Both the position numbers and the translations under genes were made by a program. Under the pieces are notes generated by a model. The model was not told the origin of the DNA and made no database searches. It saw only the letters and a program-made list of their open reading frames with translations. Positions 8,810-16,045 of a stretch of DNA of 34,037 nucleotides are shown piece after piece. How positions within the stretch are numbered: position 1 is the stretch's first letter; the number at the start of each line of letters is the position of its first letter. This stretch comes from Cyanobacteria bacterium UBA7753 (GTDB taxonomy: Bacteria; Cyanobacteriota; Vampirovibrionia; Gastranaerophilales; Gastranaerophilaceae), in the NCBI GenBank assembly GCA_002481545.1, contig DLEF01000006.1, positions 1-34,037 of the forward strand, in the 5' to 3' direction.

Positions 8810-9694
8810 ATGATCGCTATCCAACGAGATAAATTAATATCAGTTGAAGATTTCTGCAATGAAATGGGCAGATTAATCTTTTATTTTGACCAGACAATAA
8901 ATACAATTAAATCTGATTCGAAAGCTTTAGTGGTATATCTAACTCTTATCAAAAAAATTATTTCAAATGCTGATGCAGCAAATAAATTGATTTTTGAAGG
9001 ACATATTAAGGAATCCAAAATTATTTTACGGTGTGCAGTTGAAAGTGTAATTTTGATTACATATTTATCACAATTCCCGGAGAAAATAGAGGACTATCTT
9101 GACGAAGCACAAATTTTAAAGATTAAAAATAATTTTATTATTTATAAAAATATGCGTGATGGCGAACCATTCGATGTTAATGGAACAACTATATCAAAAG
9201 AAGAACTTTCTGCGGAGAATGAAAGATGCTTTAATTCTATTCAAGAACAAGCAAAGCAGAAAATTCTTAAAGGAATTGGAATAAAAGAATATAAAATTAA
9301 TAATTCAAATTTTGAAAAATTTGATAAGTATTTTACCAATTTCCGTCCACAATTTATAAAATATGAAAAAATGTTTAAAGAATTAGATGATATTGGTTTT
9401 AAACTTGAAGATGATTTTATATTTGGTCTCAGGGACATTGTTTATGGATTTTATAATGACAGTTCTCAAATTGCACATGGTTGTTTTTTAGATTGGAGCG
9501 AGCCAACATATTTCACCCAAAAAGAAGCCGAATATATGTTTCATTTCTTTATGAAAGTTACATTATTTCTAAAGGTATTACTTAAAGGATCTGTGAATTT
9601 TGAGAATGATCATACTCCACAATTTGTCAGAGAAATGCGAAAATCGAATGACAAACTAGAAATAATAATTTATGGTCAACTATTACAACATTAA
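8810..9694 (+). CDS. DUF5677-like hypothetical protein in defence island
   Basis: A 294-aa soluble, mostly helical protein. It resembles the DUF5677 family: a conserved R-x-x-x-E pair in ILRCAVESVILITYL (R74, E78) and a later SQIAHGCFLDW segment resembling the family's HG motif. No enzymatic function is established for the family; these short conserved polar motifs in a helical bundle recall HEPN-type proteins, but I cannot show that. It stands alone on the plus strand between hsdR (divergent) and the MuA-like gene (convergent). There is no clear Shine-Dalgarno; TATAGA at 8796-8801 lies 8 nt before the ATG, so the message could be nearly leaderless. Family assignment is from memory and is the least certain part. 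Confidence 0.6.
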   Translation: MIAIQRDKLISVEDFCNEMGRLIFYFDQTINTIKSDSKALVVYLTLIKKIISNADAANKLIFEGHIKESKIILRCAVESVILITYLSQFPEKIEDYLDEAQILKIKNNFIIYKNMRDGEPFDVNGTTISKEELSAENERCFNSIQEQAKQKILKGIGIKEYKINNSNFEKFDKYFTNFRPQFIKYEKMFKELDDIGFKLEDDFIFGLRDIVYGFYNDSSQIAHGCFLDWSEPTYFTQKEAEYMFHFFMKVTLFLKVLLKGSVNFENDHTPQFVREMRKSNDKLEIIIYGQLLQH

Positions 9695-9745
9695 TAGTGT
9701 AAATTTTCAAATTATATTCAAATACCGTTTTATTACCGTTTTAAT

Positions 9746-11530
9746 TTATTCATCTTTTTCATTAGCTTCTATATCTGCAAGCAACTGCGCATAAATTTTA
9801 TCCTGAAGTTTTTTAGCTTTTTCCATTTCTTTCATTTTTCTGGCAGCTGCTTCAATGTGCGAATCATGCAATATTCGTACAACTTTTGGTTTTGCTTTAG
9901 GGATTTCCTTATTATAGACTGCCTTATAATTTTCAAGTTTTTCTGCAAAAGGTATTCTTTCAATTCCTTCAAGAAAAGATTTAGTATTTTTTATAGCTCT
10001 TCTTTTTCTCTCAATTGCTATTTTTACCTGCTTTTGTTCTTCCGGAGTTTTCCACAGGGCCGAAGCAGGTTTTAAAACAAATGCTTCTCCTAAAAATTTC
10101 TGATTCTCGCCATCATAAAGACATCCATCGTCTTCGGAATATATATCACGCTTCAAATACATTGATTTTGAAGTGCAAAGAGGCATCCAATCTCCCCAAT
10201 AATGCCTGTTCGTTACCGTATCATAAATACCGTTCTTCTGATATTTTATTGGCTTTGAAGTCCGTAAACACATATCAATAAGACATTTTTTATCAGGAAG
10301 ATCTTGCTGTATATAGCCCTTCTGCCATAATTGTTCTGGTGATTTATTTTTAAATATTTGGTTCCTATGAATTTTGTTATTTATTACTTCAACATATTCA
10401 TCCAATTGCTTTTTAAAATCAAAGATATTAGTATTTGGATTTGGAGGAACAAACTCTCTTAAATCATAAGTTATTGAGGCGTTATTTACATTTGCAGGGA
10501 CATCAAAAATTAAATTTGCTCCGGAATAAATCAGGATGGGTAATAACTTATCCTGATTGCAACTAATATCGGCTTTCTTGAGTTTACCTGTTTTGGCAAT
10601 ATACGAATCAAAATGGATATTTTTAATAATTATTTTACTAGGCCTGCCATACTTAATTAGGGCATAATAAACAGCTTGTAGAATATGCTCAGACTTAATA
10701 AGTTTATGGTAAACAAACCACCCTAACCATTTTTCAGTTTTGACATCCTTAATAACCGTAAGCCAAGGATAATAATAGCTGTTTTTATATTTTACTTGAA
10801 ACTTGAGCTGACAACTTTCAATTATCCAATATTCATTCGCTTTGATATTTGAATAATCCCTCGCAATAACTTTTTCGTGGTGTCGCCTTGCTCTTTTGAT
10901 TTGTTCCGGTGAATATTCCTTTTTTAATAATCTATCAAAAGTCTTTTCGCATGGAAAGTTTGCAGTTTTTATTTTATCTTTTTGCTTTGCGTAATTTAGT
11001 GTTTGCACCCAACAATCAATAGCAGATGGGGCATTCGTACTCATATAAAGTTTTTTGTAATACTCATAATATTCTGGTTTTACGCGGTATTCTTCTTTAA
11101 ACCCTTTTTTAGATAAAAGTGCATCTTCACCGAATTGTTCATACTTAATCCTAGCTTTGCATAAAGCAGAATAACTTGATTTTTTATCAGGATGTTTTTC
11201 GTTCCAATCCTGCAAAAACTCTACAATTTCTTTATGCTTCATTCCTGTTGTCTTTTCTATTAACTCAACATATTTTTTAGCTTGTTTCTTTGCCCATGCC
11301 GGAGATTCCTTATAGAATTTAGAATGTTGCACATTTATTTTTATGCCGTTGTATCTGTTTTTGGCAGCTTCCGGAAGTGAATCGAGGTTTATTAAATAGT
11401 TTTTATATTTGCCTTTCTTATCATAAGTACAAGAATATTCACCGCGTTTGCATTTGCGTCTGACAGTTTCTTTGACTTCACCTGTTAGATTACAAACTTC
11501 ATCCATACTCAGCCAAATAATTTCTGCCAT
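9746..11530 (-). CDS. MuA-like transposase with apparently lost DDE catalytic residues
   Basis: A 594-aa protein with MuA-type layout. Residues 1-65 form a MerR/HTH-like Mu DNA-binding domain (WLSMDEVCNLTGEVKETVRR). About 70-230 are further helical binding domains. About 231-360 match the RNase H-like core, about 430-490 the small beta domain, and 495-594 a basic helical tail. The core is recognisable from W235, KDVKTEKWLGW (261-271) and the SGANL/P345 region, yet at the positions of MuA D269, D336 and E392 it has E238 (WIIESCQLKF), K303 (IIIKNIHF) and T354 (ASITYDL). Such a protein should bind DNA but not cut or join it. The frame is fully intact over 1.8 kb, arguing for retained non-transposase use. 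No MuB/IstB ATPase or phage genes are adjacent. Alternatives: a recently inactivated element, or a divergent active site I have misaligned. Confidence 0.75.
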   Translation of the reverse strand: MAEIIWLSMDEVCNLTGEVKETVRRKCKRGEYSCTYDKKGKYKNYLINLDSLPEAAKNRYNGIKINVQHSKFYKESPAWAKKQAKKYVELIEKTTGMKHKEIVEFLQDWNEKHPDKKSSYSALCKARIKYEQFGEDALLSKKGFKEEYRVKPEYYEYYKKLYMSTNAPSAIDCWVQTLNYAKQKDKIKTANFPCEKTFDRLLKKEYSPEQIKRARRHHEKVIARDYSNIKANEYWIIESCQLKFQVKYKNSYYYPWLTVIKDVKTEKWLGWFVYHKLIKSEHILQAVYYALIKYGRPSKIIIKNIHFDSYIAKTGKLKKADISCNQDKLLPILIYSGANLIFDVPANVNNASITYDLREFVPPNPNTNIFDFKKQLDEYVEVINNKIHRNQIFKNKSPEQLWQKGYIQQDLPDKKCLIDMCLRTSKPIKYQKNGIYDTVTNRHYWGDWMPLCTSKSMYLKRDIYSEDDGCLYDGENQKFLGEAFVLKPASALWKTPEEQKQVKIAIERKRRAIKNTKSFLEGIERIPFAEKLENYKAVYNKEIPKAKPKVVRILHDSHIEAAARKMKEMEKAKKLQDKIYAQLLADIEANEKDE

Positions 11531-11570
11531 TCTTACTCCTTTAAAATCCTAATTTTAGGGCATTTTAGAG

Positions 11571-11713
11571 TATATCATTAAGTACGACAACAAGATATTA
11601 CCCAATCGGCTATATATCATATAACAAATGAACACATATCAACACAGAACTTAAAAGTTTTATATCATTTAGATTGAGAGTAAATTATCAGAGAGTTTTG
11701 AAATTTATATCAT
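11571..11713. repeat. Four TATATCAT octamers at 42-48 bp spacing
   Basis: Exact TATATCAT occurs at 11571-11578, 11613-11620, 11661-11668 and 11706-11713, all in one orientation, 41-183 bp upstream of the MuA-like start codon. Starts are 42, 48 and 45 bp apart. Four copies in 143 bp are far above chance even for AT-rich DNA. A binding array for the adjacent DNA-binding protein or another regulator is an inference. Confidence 0.55.
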
Positions 11714-11952
11714 GGATTTTTGAAGTTTTTCCGACTTTTTGTTTAACAGTTTGAGAACATTCTCATTTTGTGTCTGAGAATTATCAAACTAAGTGTCTAT
11801 GTACACACACGTTACAATATACAATGACATAGGTAAATAAAATTCGTATTTACCGCTGAATAATAAAGTTGCAAGAGCAAATGGTATTGTAAAATGTGAT
11901 AGTGATTCAACTCACAAATTCTCAAAATGCAATCTACGACAATGGGAACAAG

Positions 11953-11978
11953 TTGACTGGTTCGAATCCCCTCACCCA
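11953..11978 (+). other. tRNA 3'-end-like fragment, possible att remnant
   Basis: GGTTCGAATCCCCTCACCCA (11959-11978) has the exact T-loop TTCGAAT and the look of a tRNA 3' half. The T-stem pairs poorly (3 of 5) and no matching acceptor 5' strand, D-arm or anticodon arm lies upstream, so this is not a whole tRNA gene. Integrases commonly leave such fragments as attachment sites. No second copy is present in the window. Confidence 0.35.
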
Positions 11979-12100
11979 AAATGATAAAAATACTCAAACT
12001 AATTGTGAATTTACAGTCCACTTTGTGATTTGAATTAAATACTAATTATATGAAATAAGAGCTTCAATTGATTTTTTGTAATATTTGTCAAAGTAGCCTC

Positions 12101-13675
12101 TTATCTCCCTCTAGACATTTGCATAATATCGGATAGAGTAAAAACAATAAAATCAGGTTTATTACTTATAAAATTCTCTCCGCCTGATGTTATTCCTGCT
12201 GTAGCGACAAGAAATACCTTATCTGCACCATAATCATTTTTTATTCCCCATAATGCTCTTAATGGTTCGGGAGAAACAGGGTGGGTATACTGTTTGCATT
12301 GTACAATAATATTGTAACTGTCTTTTGTTAAAAATAAATCGACTCCGCCATCTCCGCTACCACGAGTTACTTTTACATTATAACCTTGTTTTTTAAAGAC
12401 TTTTGCTACTTCTTTTTCAAAATCCCATGGGCTTAAAGACATCCACCAATCAGCATCCCTTTTGGGCATGTTTTCTGTTGATTGAGGGCTGTTTCCATTA
12501 CTTTCTATACGCACTAATATATTATTAGCATTTTTTCTTATTTCAGAGAGTTCCAATTCTTTTAATATGTGAGCTAATAAGTTTAAGTATTTATAGTTTT
12601 GGTTATAGTATTTTTCCATACAACTATCATCATATGCCATTTCTTCATCATAATGCTCATCATCGTATTCCTCATATAAATATTCATGTTCAATCATATC
12701 ATTATAGATGTCTGTTATATAGGGATTTCCATTTGGAGTTATTAAATGTTCTAATTTGTTGTCAAACATATATAGTGCTTTATCATAATATGACCTTTCA
12801 TCTTGAGGTAATTCGGGGATTTTGATTTCGTATTTTTGCATATATTCCAACAGTAAATCTACATATATAAAATCGGTATTAAATAATGCAAGATATTTCT
12901 GTACAAGATTGGAAAAATCTTTATCAACATTTTCCCCGTTATCTGTCAACTTATTTTCGAATTTTTTATAAATTTCCAATGCGTATATATAGCTAATCAC
13001 AAAATTAACAATATAATCTTTACGATTGTTTACAGATACTTCATACAAAATGTTTCTTAGAAAATCCAATGTATTATCGGACAAAAACAACGTATCAAAA
13101 ACTATATTTTTAATATCAGGAATTTTTATTTTATAATTATTTTTAAGTATATATACGAATGCTGTAACCTGTTTTTCCTCCAAATCAAGATTTATTTCTG
13201 ATGGTAATGAATTATCGGTTGGGAAAAAGGTCTTAACATATTTCAGAACATAAGGTTTTGTTTCATCCAAAAAATTATCAAAAATTTCTTTTAATTCGGC
13301 ATCTTTTTCTTGTTTTAGTTTTCGCAATTTTTTCTTTATTTCAAAATTCATGTAGTCTGATGTTTTATATAATATATTTCTTACCTTATAATAAGAACTC
13401 ATCTTATTATATTGTTCAGACCGTAAAAGACCGTTTTGTTTTACCAATTCATAAAATTTTGTATTATCATCTTGGTCTATTTCAGGATGCTCTAATGTTA
13501 TAACTTCATTTATATATTGTTCCGCCAAACTTGCAATAGCATTTTCTTCTGATTCTGTTAGTGTAATTTCTTGATTCCCTTTTGAACTTTGTTCTCCTCC
13601 TAGATATTTTTTATTAAAATAAATGTATACTGCGAAAATCATTAATAAAAATATTATATATAACAAGATTTCCAT
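12101..13675 (-). CDS. Membrane-anchored Mrr-type restriction endonuclease
   Basis: A 524-aa protein with one N-terminal transmembrane helix (about 2-20, LLYIIFLLMIFAVYIYF). A long helical, acidic linker region follows (about 40-400, with an acidic Y/D/E-rich patch at 328-350), then a C-terminal Mrr_cat nuclease domain (about 411-520). The domain shows the PD-(D/E)xK pattern: PWDFEKEVAKVF, then GSGDGGVDLFL with D446, then VQCKQ with Q459 and K461. Mrr family enzymes are type IV-like nucleases cutting modified or foreign DNA. A membrane anchor with a large spacer is less usual and suggests action at the site of DNA entry; that is inference. The ATG has AAGGAG 7 nt upstream. It is a monocistronic minus-strand gene at the right edge of the island. 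Confidence 0.85.
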   Translation of the reverse strand: MEILLYIIFLLMIFAVYIYFNKKYLGGEQSSKGNQEITLTESEENAIASLAEQYINEVITLEHPEIDQDDNTKFYELVKQNGLLRSEQYNKMSSYYKVRNILYKTSDYMNFEIKKKLRKLKQEKDAELKEIFDNFLDETKPYVLKYVKTFFPTDNSLPSEINLDLEEKQVTAFVYILKNNYKIKIPDIKNIVFDTLFLSDNTLDFLRNILYEVSVNNRKDYIVNFVISYIYALEIYKKFENKLTDNGENVDKDFSNLVQKYLALFNTDFIYVDLLLEYMQKYEIKIPELPQDERSYYDKALYMFDNKLEHLITPNGNPYITDIYNDMIEHEYLYEEYDDEHYDEEMAYDDSCMEKYYNQNYKYLNLLAHILKELELSEIRKNANNILVRIESNGNSPQSTENMPKRDADWWMSLSPWDFEKEVAKVFKKQGYNVKVTRGSGDGGVDLFLTKDSYNIIVQCKQYTHPVSPEPLRALWGIKNDYGADKVFLVATAGITSGGENFISNKPDFIVFTLSDIMQMSRGR

Positions 13676-13907
13676 ATATAACTCCTTCTACATGTGTATT
13701 TCCATAATATCATTTGTTATTCTATTAAGCAAATCCTTCATAGGTTATGAAATATCTGTTAAAAATCCCTGTTATTATTGGAAACTAACTGATTATTAAA
13801 ATTTCGAAAAAGTTTAAACAAAATGTGTTAAAGTTTCACTTTAGCAATGTATTTATATAAAGTTTTATAATTGACTAAATAAAAAATACCGCAATTCACG
13901 GTATTTC
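13676..13907. other. Intergenic region with shared AAAAGTTTAAACAAAA element
   Basis: A 232-bp gap. AAAAGTTTAAACAAAA (13808-13823), preceded by an AAAATTT run, recurs at 14496-14511 upstream of the Gly-rich gene. In both places TTTATATAAA follows about 27-30 nt later. Here no plus-strand gene follows, only the hairpin at 13884-13906. A common promoter-type element, possibly giving a short transcript here, is possible. Confidence 0.35.
13880..13907 (-). terminator. Intrinsic terminator of the VNFGM-type gene
   Basis: Stem AAATACCG (13884-13891) with CGGTATTT (13899-13906), loop of 7 nt, directly after the stop codon at 13908-13910. Read on the minus strand it is followed by TTTTTTATTT. Confidence 0.8.
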
Positions 13908-14339
13908 TTATTGTTTAGTTATTTCTTTTTCCATTTTGTCGGCGGCCTCGCCTGCCTGTTTCAATTCGGGCGGAAGATTATCCCAAGAACCTTGCGGGTC
14001 ATATTTATAACTTGTTGTCATATTCTTATACCAAGCCCTTGCTTTGGCTATAAACCCTTTTGGCTCAGGCTCTGTCGGTTTGGTGTTTTTACAAGGAATT
14101 GTTACCTTTTTCATAGGATTTTTGTTTGAGAATACCTCAAAAATATCACCGTTTGCCGTATGCAAGAACTTGATATCAGCATTATCATTCTTTGATTGCT
14201 TTATTATGAAATCTCCAAGTGCTTTTGTGTCGATATTCCCCGTCCCTTGAGCCAAATATTTCTTAAAATATGGCATCGCCTTTCTTGATGGGCTATACAT
14301 TGCCATTCCGAAATTTACATTATCACTCTGAACTTGCAT
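13908..14339 (-). CDS. Hypothetical protein with VNFGM-type N-terminus
   Basis: A 143-aa protein that I cannot assign to a family. It begins MQVQSDNVNFGMAMYSPSRK; a short xxNVxFGM opening is common among small uncharacterised proteins of Gastranaerophilales, which supports the taxon guess. There is no signal peptide or transmembrane segment. Residues about 78-95 are Pro/Lys-rich (KNTKPTEPEPKG) and divide an N-terminal domain from a helical tail ending KEITKQ. The ATG has GGAG at 9-nt spacing. It is a single gene with its own terminator directly after the stop, flanked by long AT-rich gaps. Confidence 0.75.
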   Translation of the reverse strand: MQVQSDNVNFGMAMYSPSRKAMPYFKKYLAQGTGNIDTKALGDFIIKQSKNDNADIKFLHTANGDIFEVFSNKNPMKKVTIPCKNTKPTEPEPKGFIAKARAWYKNMTTSYKYDPQGSWDNLPPELKQAGEAADKMEKEITKQ

Positions 14340-14576
14340 ACAAAATTGCTCCGATTATTACTTCACACTACTATATAATGTACCGAATTATAAAAATTTG
14401 CTAATGAAACACTAAAACGATACATTTATTAAGTTTTGTAAAGTAATATTTTCTTATTATTATTGGGTTTTAGTTATTTTATGAAAATTTTTCAGAAAAG
14501 TTTAAACAAAAAAGTCAATTCTTGAGACAAAAAATACTTTATATAAACACAAGGGGAATTAAGGGGATAATTTAAG

Positions 14577-14840
14577 ATGAACAGTTTTTCATTAGGATTT
14601 GGATGCGGTTTAGCAAGCACATTAGGCGGATTTAACGGATTCGGTTTCGGAGGCTTTGGCTTAGGTGGTTTTGGCTTTGGCGGTTGCGGAATAGGCAGAA
14701 CAGTTGATCCTATCTTTACTTGCTACGCAGATTTAGACAGTCGCTCAGGAATGAGCTCTTGGGTGCCTGCATATAACATTCCGTTACAAGAAGGTTTTAC
14801 CTTCCCATTGGAATTAAGTACTTTATCATTTTGCTGCTAA
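14577..14840 (+). CDS. Gly/Phe-rich small protein
   Basis: An 87-aa protein. Residues 7-40 are built from GFG/GGFG/GLGG units with little else, ending GGCGIG. The second half (41-87: TVDPIFTCYADLDSR and onward) is ordinary sequence with Trp, Pro and a terminal Cys-Cys. There is no signal peptide, no transmembrane helix and no known domain. GGGG lies 10 nt before the ATG, and codon bias is consistent with translation. Possible roles are a structural or coacervating low-complexity protein, or a RiPP-like precursor (Gly-rich with Cys, as in some azole-containing microcins), but no modification enzyme is nearby. The gene is followed by at least two hairpin terminators and two poly-C runs, and preceded by the AAAAGTTTAAACAAAA element shared with 13808-13823. 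Confidence 0.7.
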   Translation: MNSFSLGFGCGLASTLGGFNGFGFGGFGLGGFGFGGCGIGRTVDPIFTCYADLDSRSGMSSWVPAYNIPLQEGFTFPLELSTLSFCC

Positions 14841-14926
14841 TAAAATGATTTAAAAAAGATTTATCAAATAGCAATCCCCCCCCCCACGCTATTTTGAGTT
14901 CTCAAACTCTAAAATTTAATTTAACA

Positions 14927-14984
14927 GCGGCTCTTGAGGCGTTTTGGTCAAAGAGTCCAAGCTCAAAGGGCCGCACATTTTTTT
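14927..14984 (+). terminator. Terminator-like structured hairpin after Gly-rich gene
   Basis: GCGGCTCTTGAG (14927-14938) pairs with CTCAAAGGGCCGC (14962-14974) through 12 base pairs with one bulged A, followed by T7 at 14978-14984. The 23-nt loop can form a small inner TTGG/CCAA stem. Its length suggests a structured 3' end or attenuator rather than a minimal terminator. Confidence 0.65.
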
Positions 14985-15049
14985 AGAATTGAGAAAAAAG
15001 AAAATTTTAAATATCAATTTTACCCCCCCCTCTCTAATAAAAAAAATAT

Positions 15050-15078
15050 AAGCTGACCTTATGAGTCAGCTTTTTTTT
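15050..15078 (+). terminator. Second intrinsic terminator
   Basis: Perfect stem AAGCTGAC (15050-15057) / GTCAGCTT (15065-15072), 7-nt loop, then a T-run to 15078. It is a back-up stop for the Gly-rich transcript. The A-run on its left gives weaker function in the opposite direction, for the prepilin-like gene side. Confidence 0.85.
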
Positions 15079-15190
15079 GATTAATTTTATACTATAGCGT
15101 TAACATCATACACCAATGTTACATCCGCCCACCCGCAAATTGTTTTGTCTAATCAACTTGTCTCCATACAATACTTAATTATTTTTGAAA

Positions 15191-15229
15191 GGTAAATCCG
15201 GCAAACTTTTTCTAATATTTGAATAAAAG
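15191..15229 (+). repeat. Dispersed GGTAAATCC repeat, copy 1
   Basis: A 39-nt segment starting GGTAAATCC and ending TTGAATAAAAG, matching 28929-28967 at 32 of 39 positions without gaps. It belongs to an intergenic repeat family. Confidence 0.6.
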
Positions 15230-15275
15230 ATTAGTCCTTTTTGACCATATAACGAAAAACCGGCTGGATTGCCAC

Positions 15276-15309
15276 GAAATCCAAGCCTTTGGATTTCTCG
15301 CAATGACAC
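15276..15309 (-). repeat. REP-like hairpin with GTGTCATTGCGAG core
   Basis: A hairpin with 9-bp arms GAAATCCAA / TTGGATTTC is followed by CTCGCAATGACAC, the reverse complement of GTGTCATTGCGAG. The same core and an analogous hairpin occur at 28856-28889 in the other orientation. This is a small dispersed repeat. Confidence 0.6.
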
Positions 15310-15399
15310 GCACATTAAAGTACTATTTCTTTTGTTATAAATTTTTACTAAATAATGCAAAAGTTGGGGACGGATTTATCAGCTGTATGTATAAAACAA

Positions 15400-16029
15400 C
15401 TATTCATCACTGTTTTTCTGGATATAATAGAACGAACAATATAATCCCGTACCCTGTCTTGAGCAATCATCCTCAACAGTCATAGGATCTTCTTTTGCAC
15501 CGAAAGGTTCAATCTTGTTATCGTACAGATTAAAGCCAAAAACATCTTTACCCCATACATTCGGACCGCGTTTTCCGTTGATATCATACATTATAACCGC
15601 ATCAACCTTATCTTCGCCTTTTTTGCCCGAATTGTTCAGCCAATTAAATGCCACGGTTGCGCCGTTATCGGTATTGTATATTTCATCAAAAGTATATTTC
15701 TTTTCAGGCGTGTCGCCATTCATATATTTAATTTTATATTTGGTCACGTTCTTCAACGGATGAACCTCTATCAACGCAGCCATAAAGTCTTCAAGTGTAT
15801 AGGCCCCTTTATTTTTATAGTTAGAGGTGTTCATCATAGTGATAGGAATACCGGCAAACCCGCTCTGTACATGTTTCCATTTTGCGATATTCTTTGCGGT
15901 TATCGCATCATCAACGGACAGAGGTATAACCAATACCGCTACAGTTAAAAATATAACAAACAGTATGATTACCTCCGATAAGGTAAACCCGTCTTTTAGA
16001 TTTGAATTTTTTATTCTTTCCGTTTTCAT
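15400..16029 (-). CDS. Prepilin-like / pseudopilin protein
   Basis: A 209-aa protein with a type III-like prepilin signal: a basic leader to KDG, then the cleavage site G|FTLSE and a hydrophobic helix (VIILFVIFLTVAVLVIPL). The C-terminal globular part carries the motif DINGKRGPNVWGKDVFGFNL, with GPN-x-x-GKDVF, which recurs in prepilin-like proteins of Gastranaerophilales. It would be processed by a prepilin peptidase and placed in a type IV pilus or type II secretion-like fibre; no assembly genes are in the window, so its system is unknown. The frame also opens with TTG at 16032, but ATG at 16029 with GAGAG about 8 nt upstream is the better start. It follows the PHP gene by 16 nt, so it may be the last gene of the rny transcript. 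Confidence 0.85.
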   Translation of the reverse strand: MKTERIKNSNLKDGFTLSEVIILFVIFLTVAVLVIPLSVDDAITAKNIAKWKHVQSGFAGIPITMMNTSNYKNKGAYTLEDFMAALIEVHPLKNVTKYKIKYMNGDTPEKKYTFDEIYNTDNGATVAFNWLNNSGKKGEDKVDAVIMYDINGKRGPNVWGKDVFGFNLYDNKIEPFGAKEDPMTVEDDCSRQGTGLYCSFYYIQKNSDE

Positions 16030-16045
16030 CAATCACTCTCTCGGA

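Larger units (their letters stand above)
11531..12100. other. 570-bp non-coding region upstream of the MuA-like gene
   Basis: No gene is supported here. It contains four TATATCAT octamers (11571-11713), an inverted repeat AGTTTGA (11748-11754) / TCAAACT (11784-11790) enclosing a GAGAA-CA-TTCTC palindrome, and a tRNA-3'-end-like fragment near 11953-11978. Such content would suit an end or integration junction of a mobile element, but no matching second end is seen in the window. Confidence 0.5.
14841..15399. other. 559-bp gap: hairpins, poly-C runs and dispersed repeats
   Basis: There is no gene in this stretch. The left part is the 3' region of the Gly-rich gene: C10 at 14876-14885, a hairpin near 14891-14915, terminators at 14927-14984 and 15050-15078, and C8 at 15023-15030. 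The right part holds dispersed repeat copies at 15191-15229 and 15276-15309. Confidence 0.6.

Noticed and set aside
11930..11985. Complete tRNA gene
   Set aside because: Only the T-loop and a possible acceptor 3' strand are present. No matching 5' strand, D-arm or anticodon arm can be folded upstream.
11812..12021. 69-aa minus-strand open frame
   Set aside because: It includes the translated tRNA-like fragment (LGEGIRTSQLVP), a typical false frame; no ribosome-binding site.
14876..15030. Poly-C phase variation of the Gly-rich reading frame
   Set aside because: Both runs lie after the stop codon, so length changes would not alter the protein; only a 3'-region effect remains possible.
15175..15360. 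61-aa minus-strand open frame
   Set aside because: It lies across two dispersed repeat elements and reads as repeat-derived sequence.
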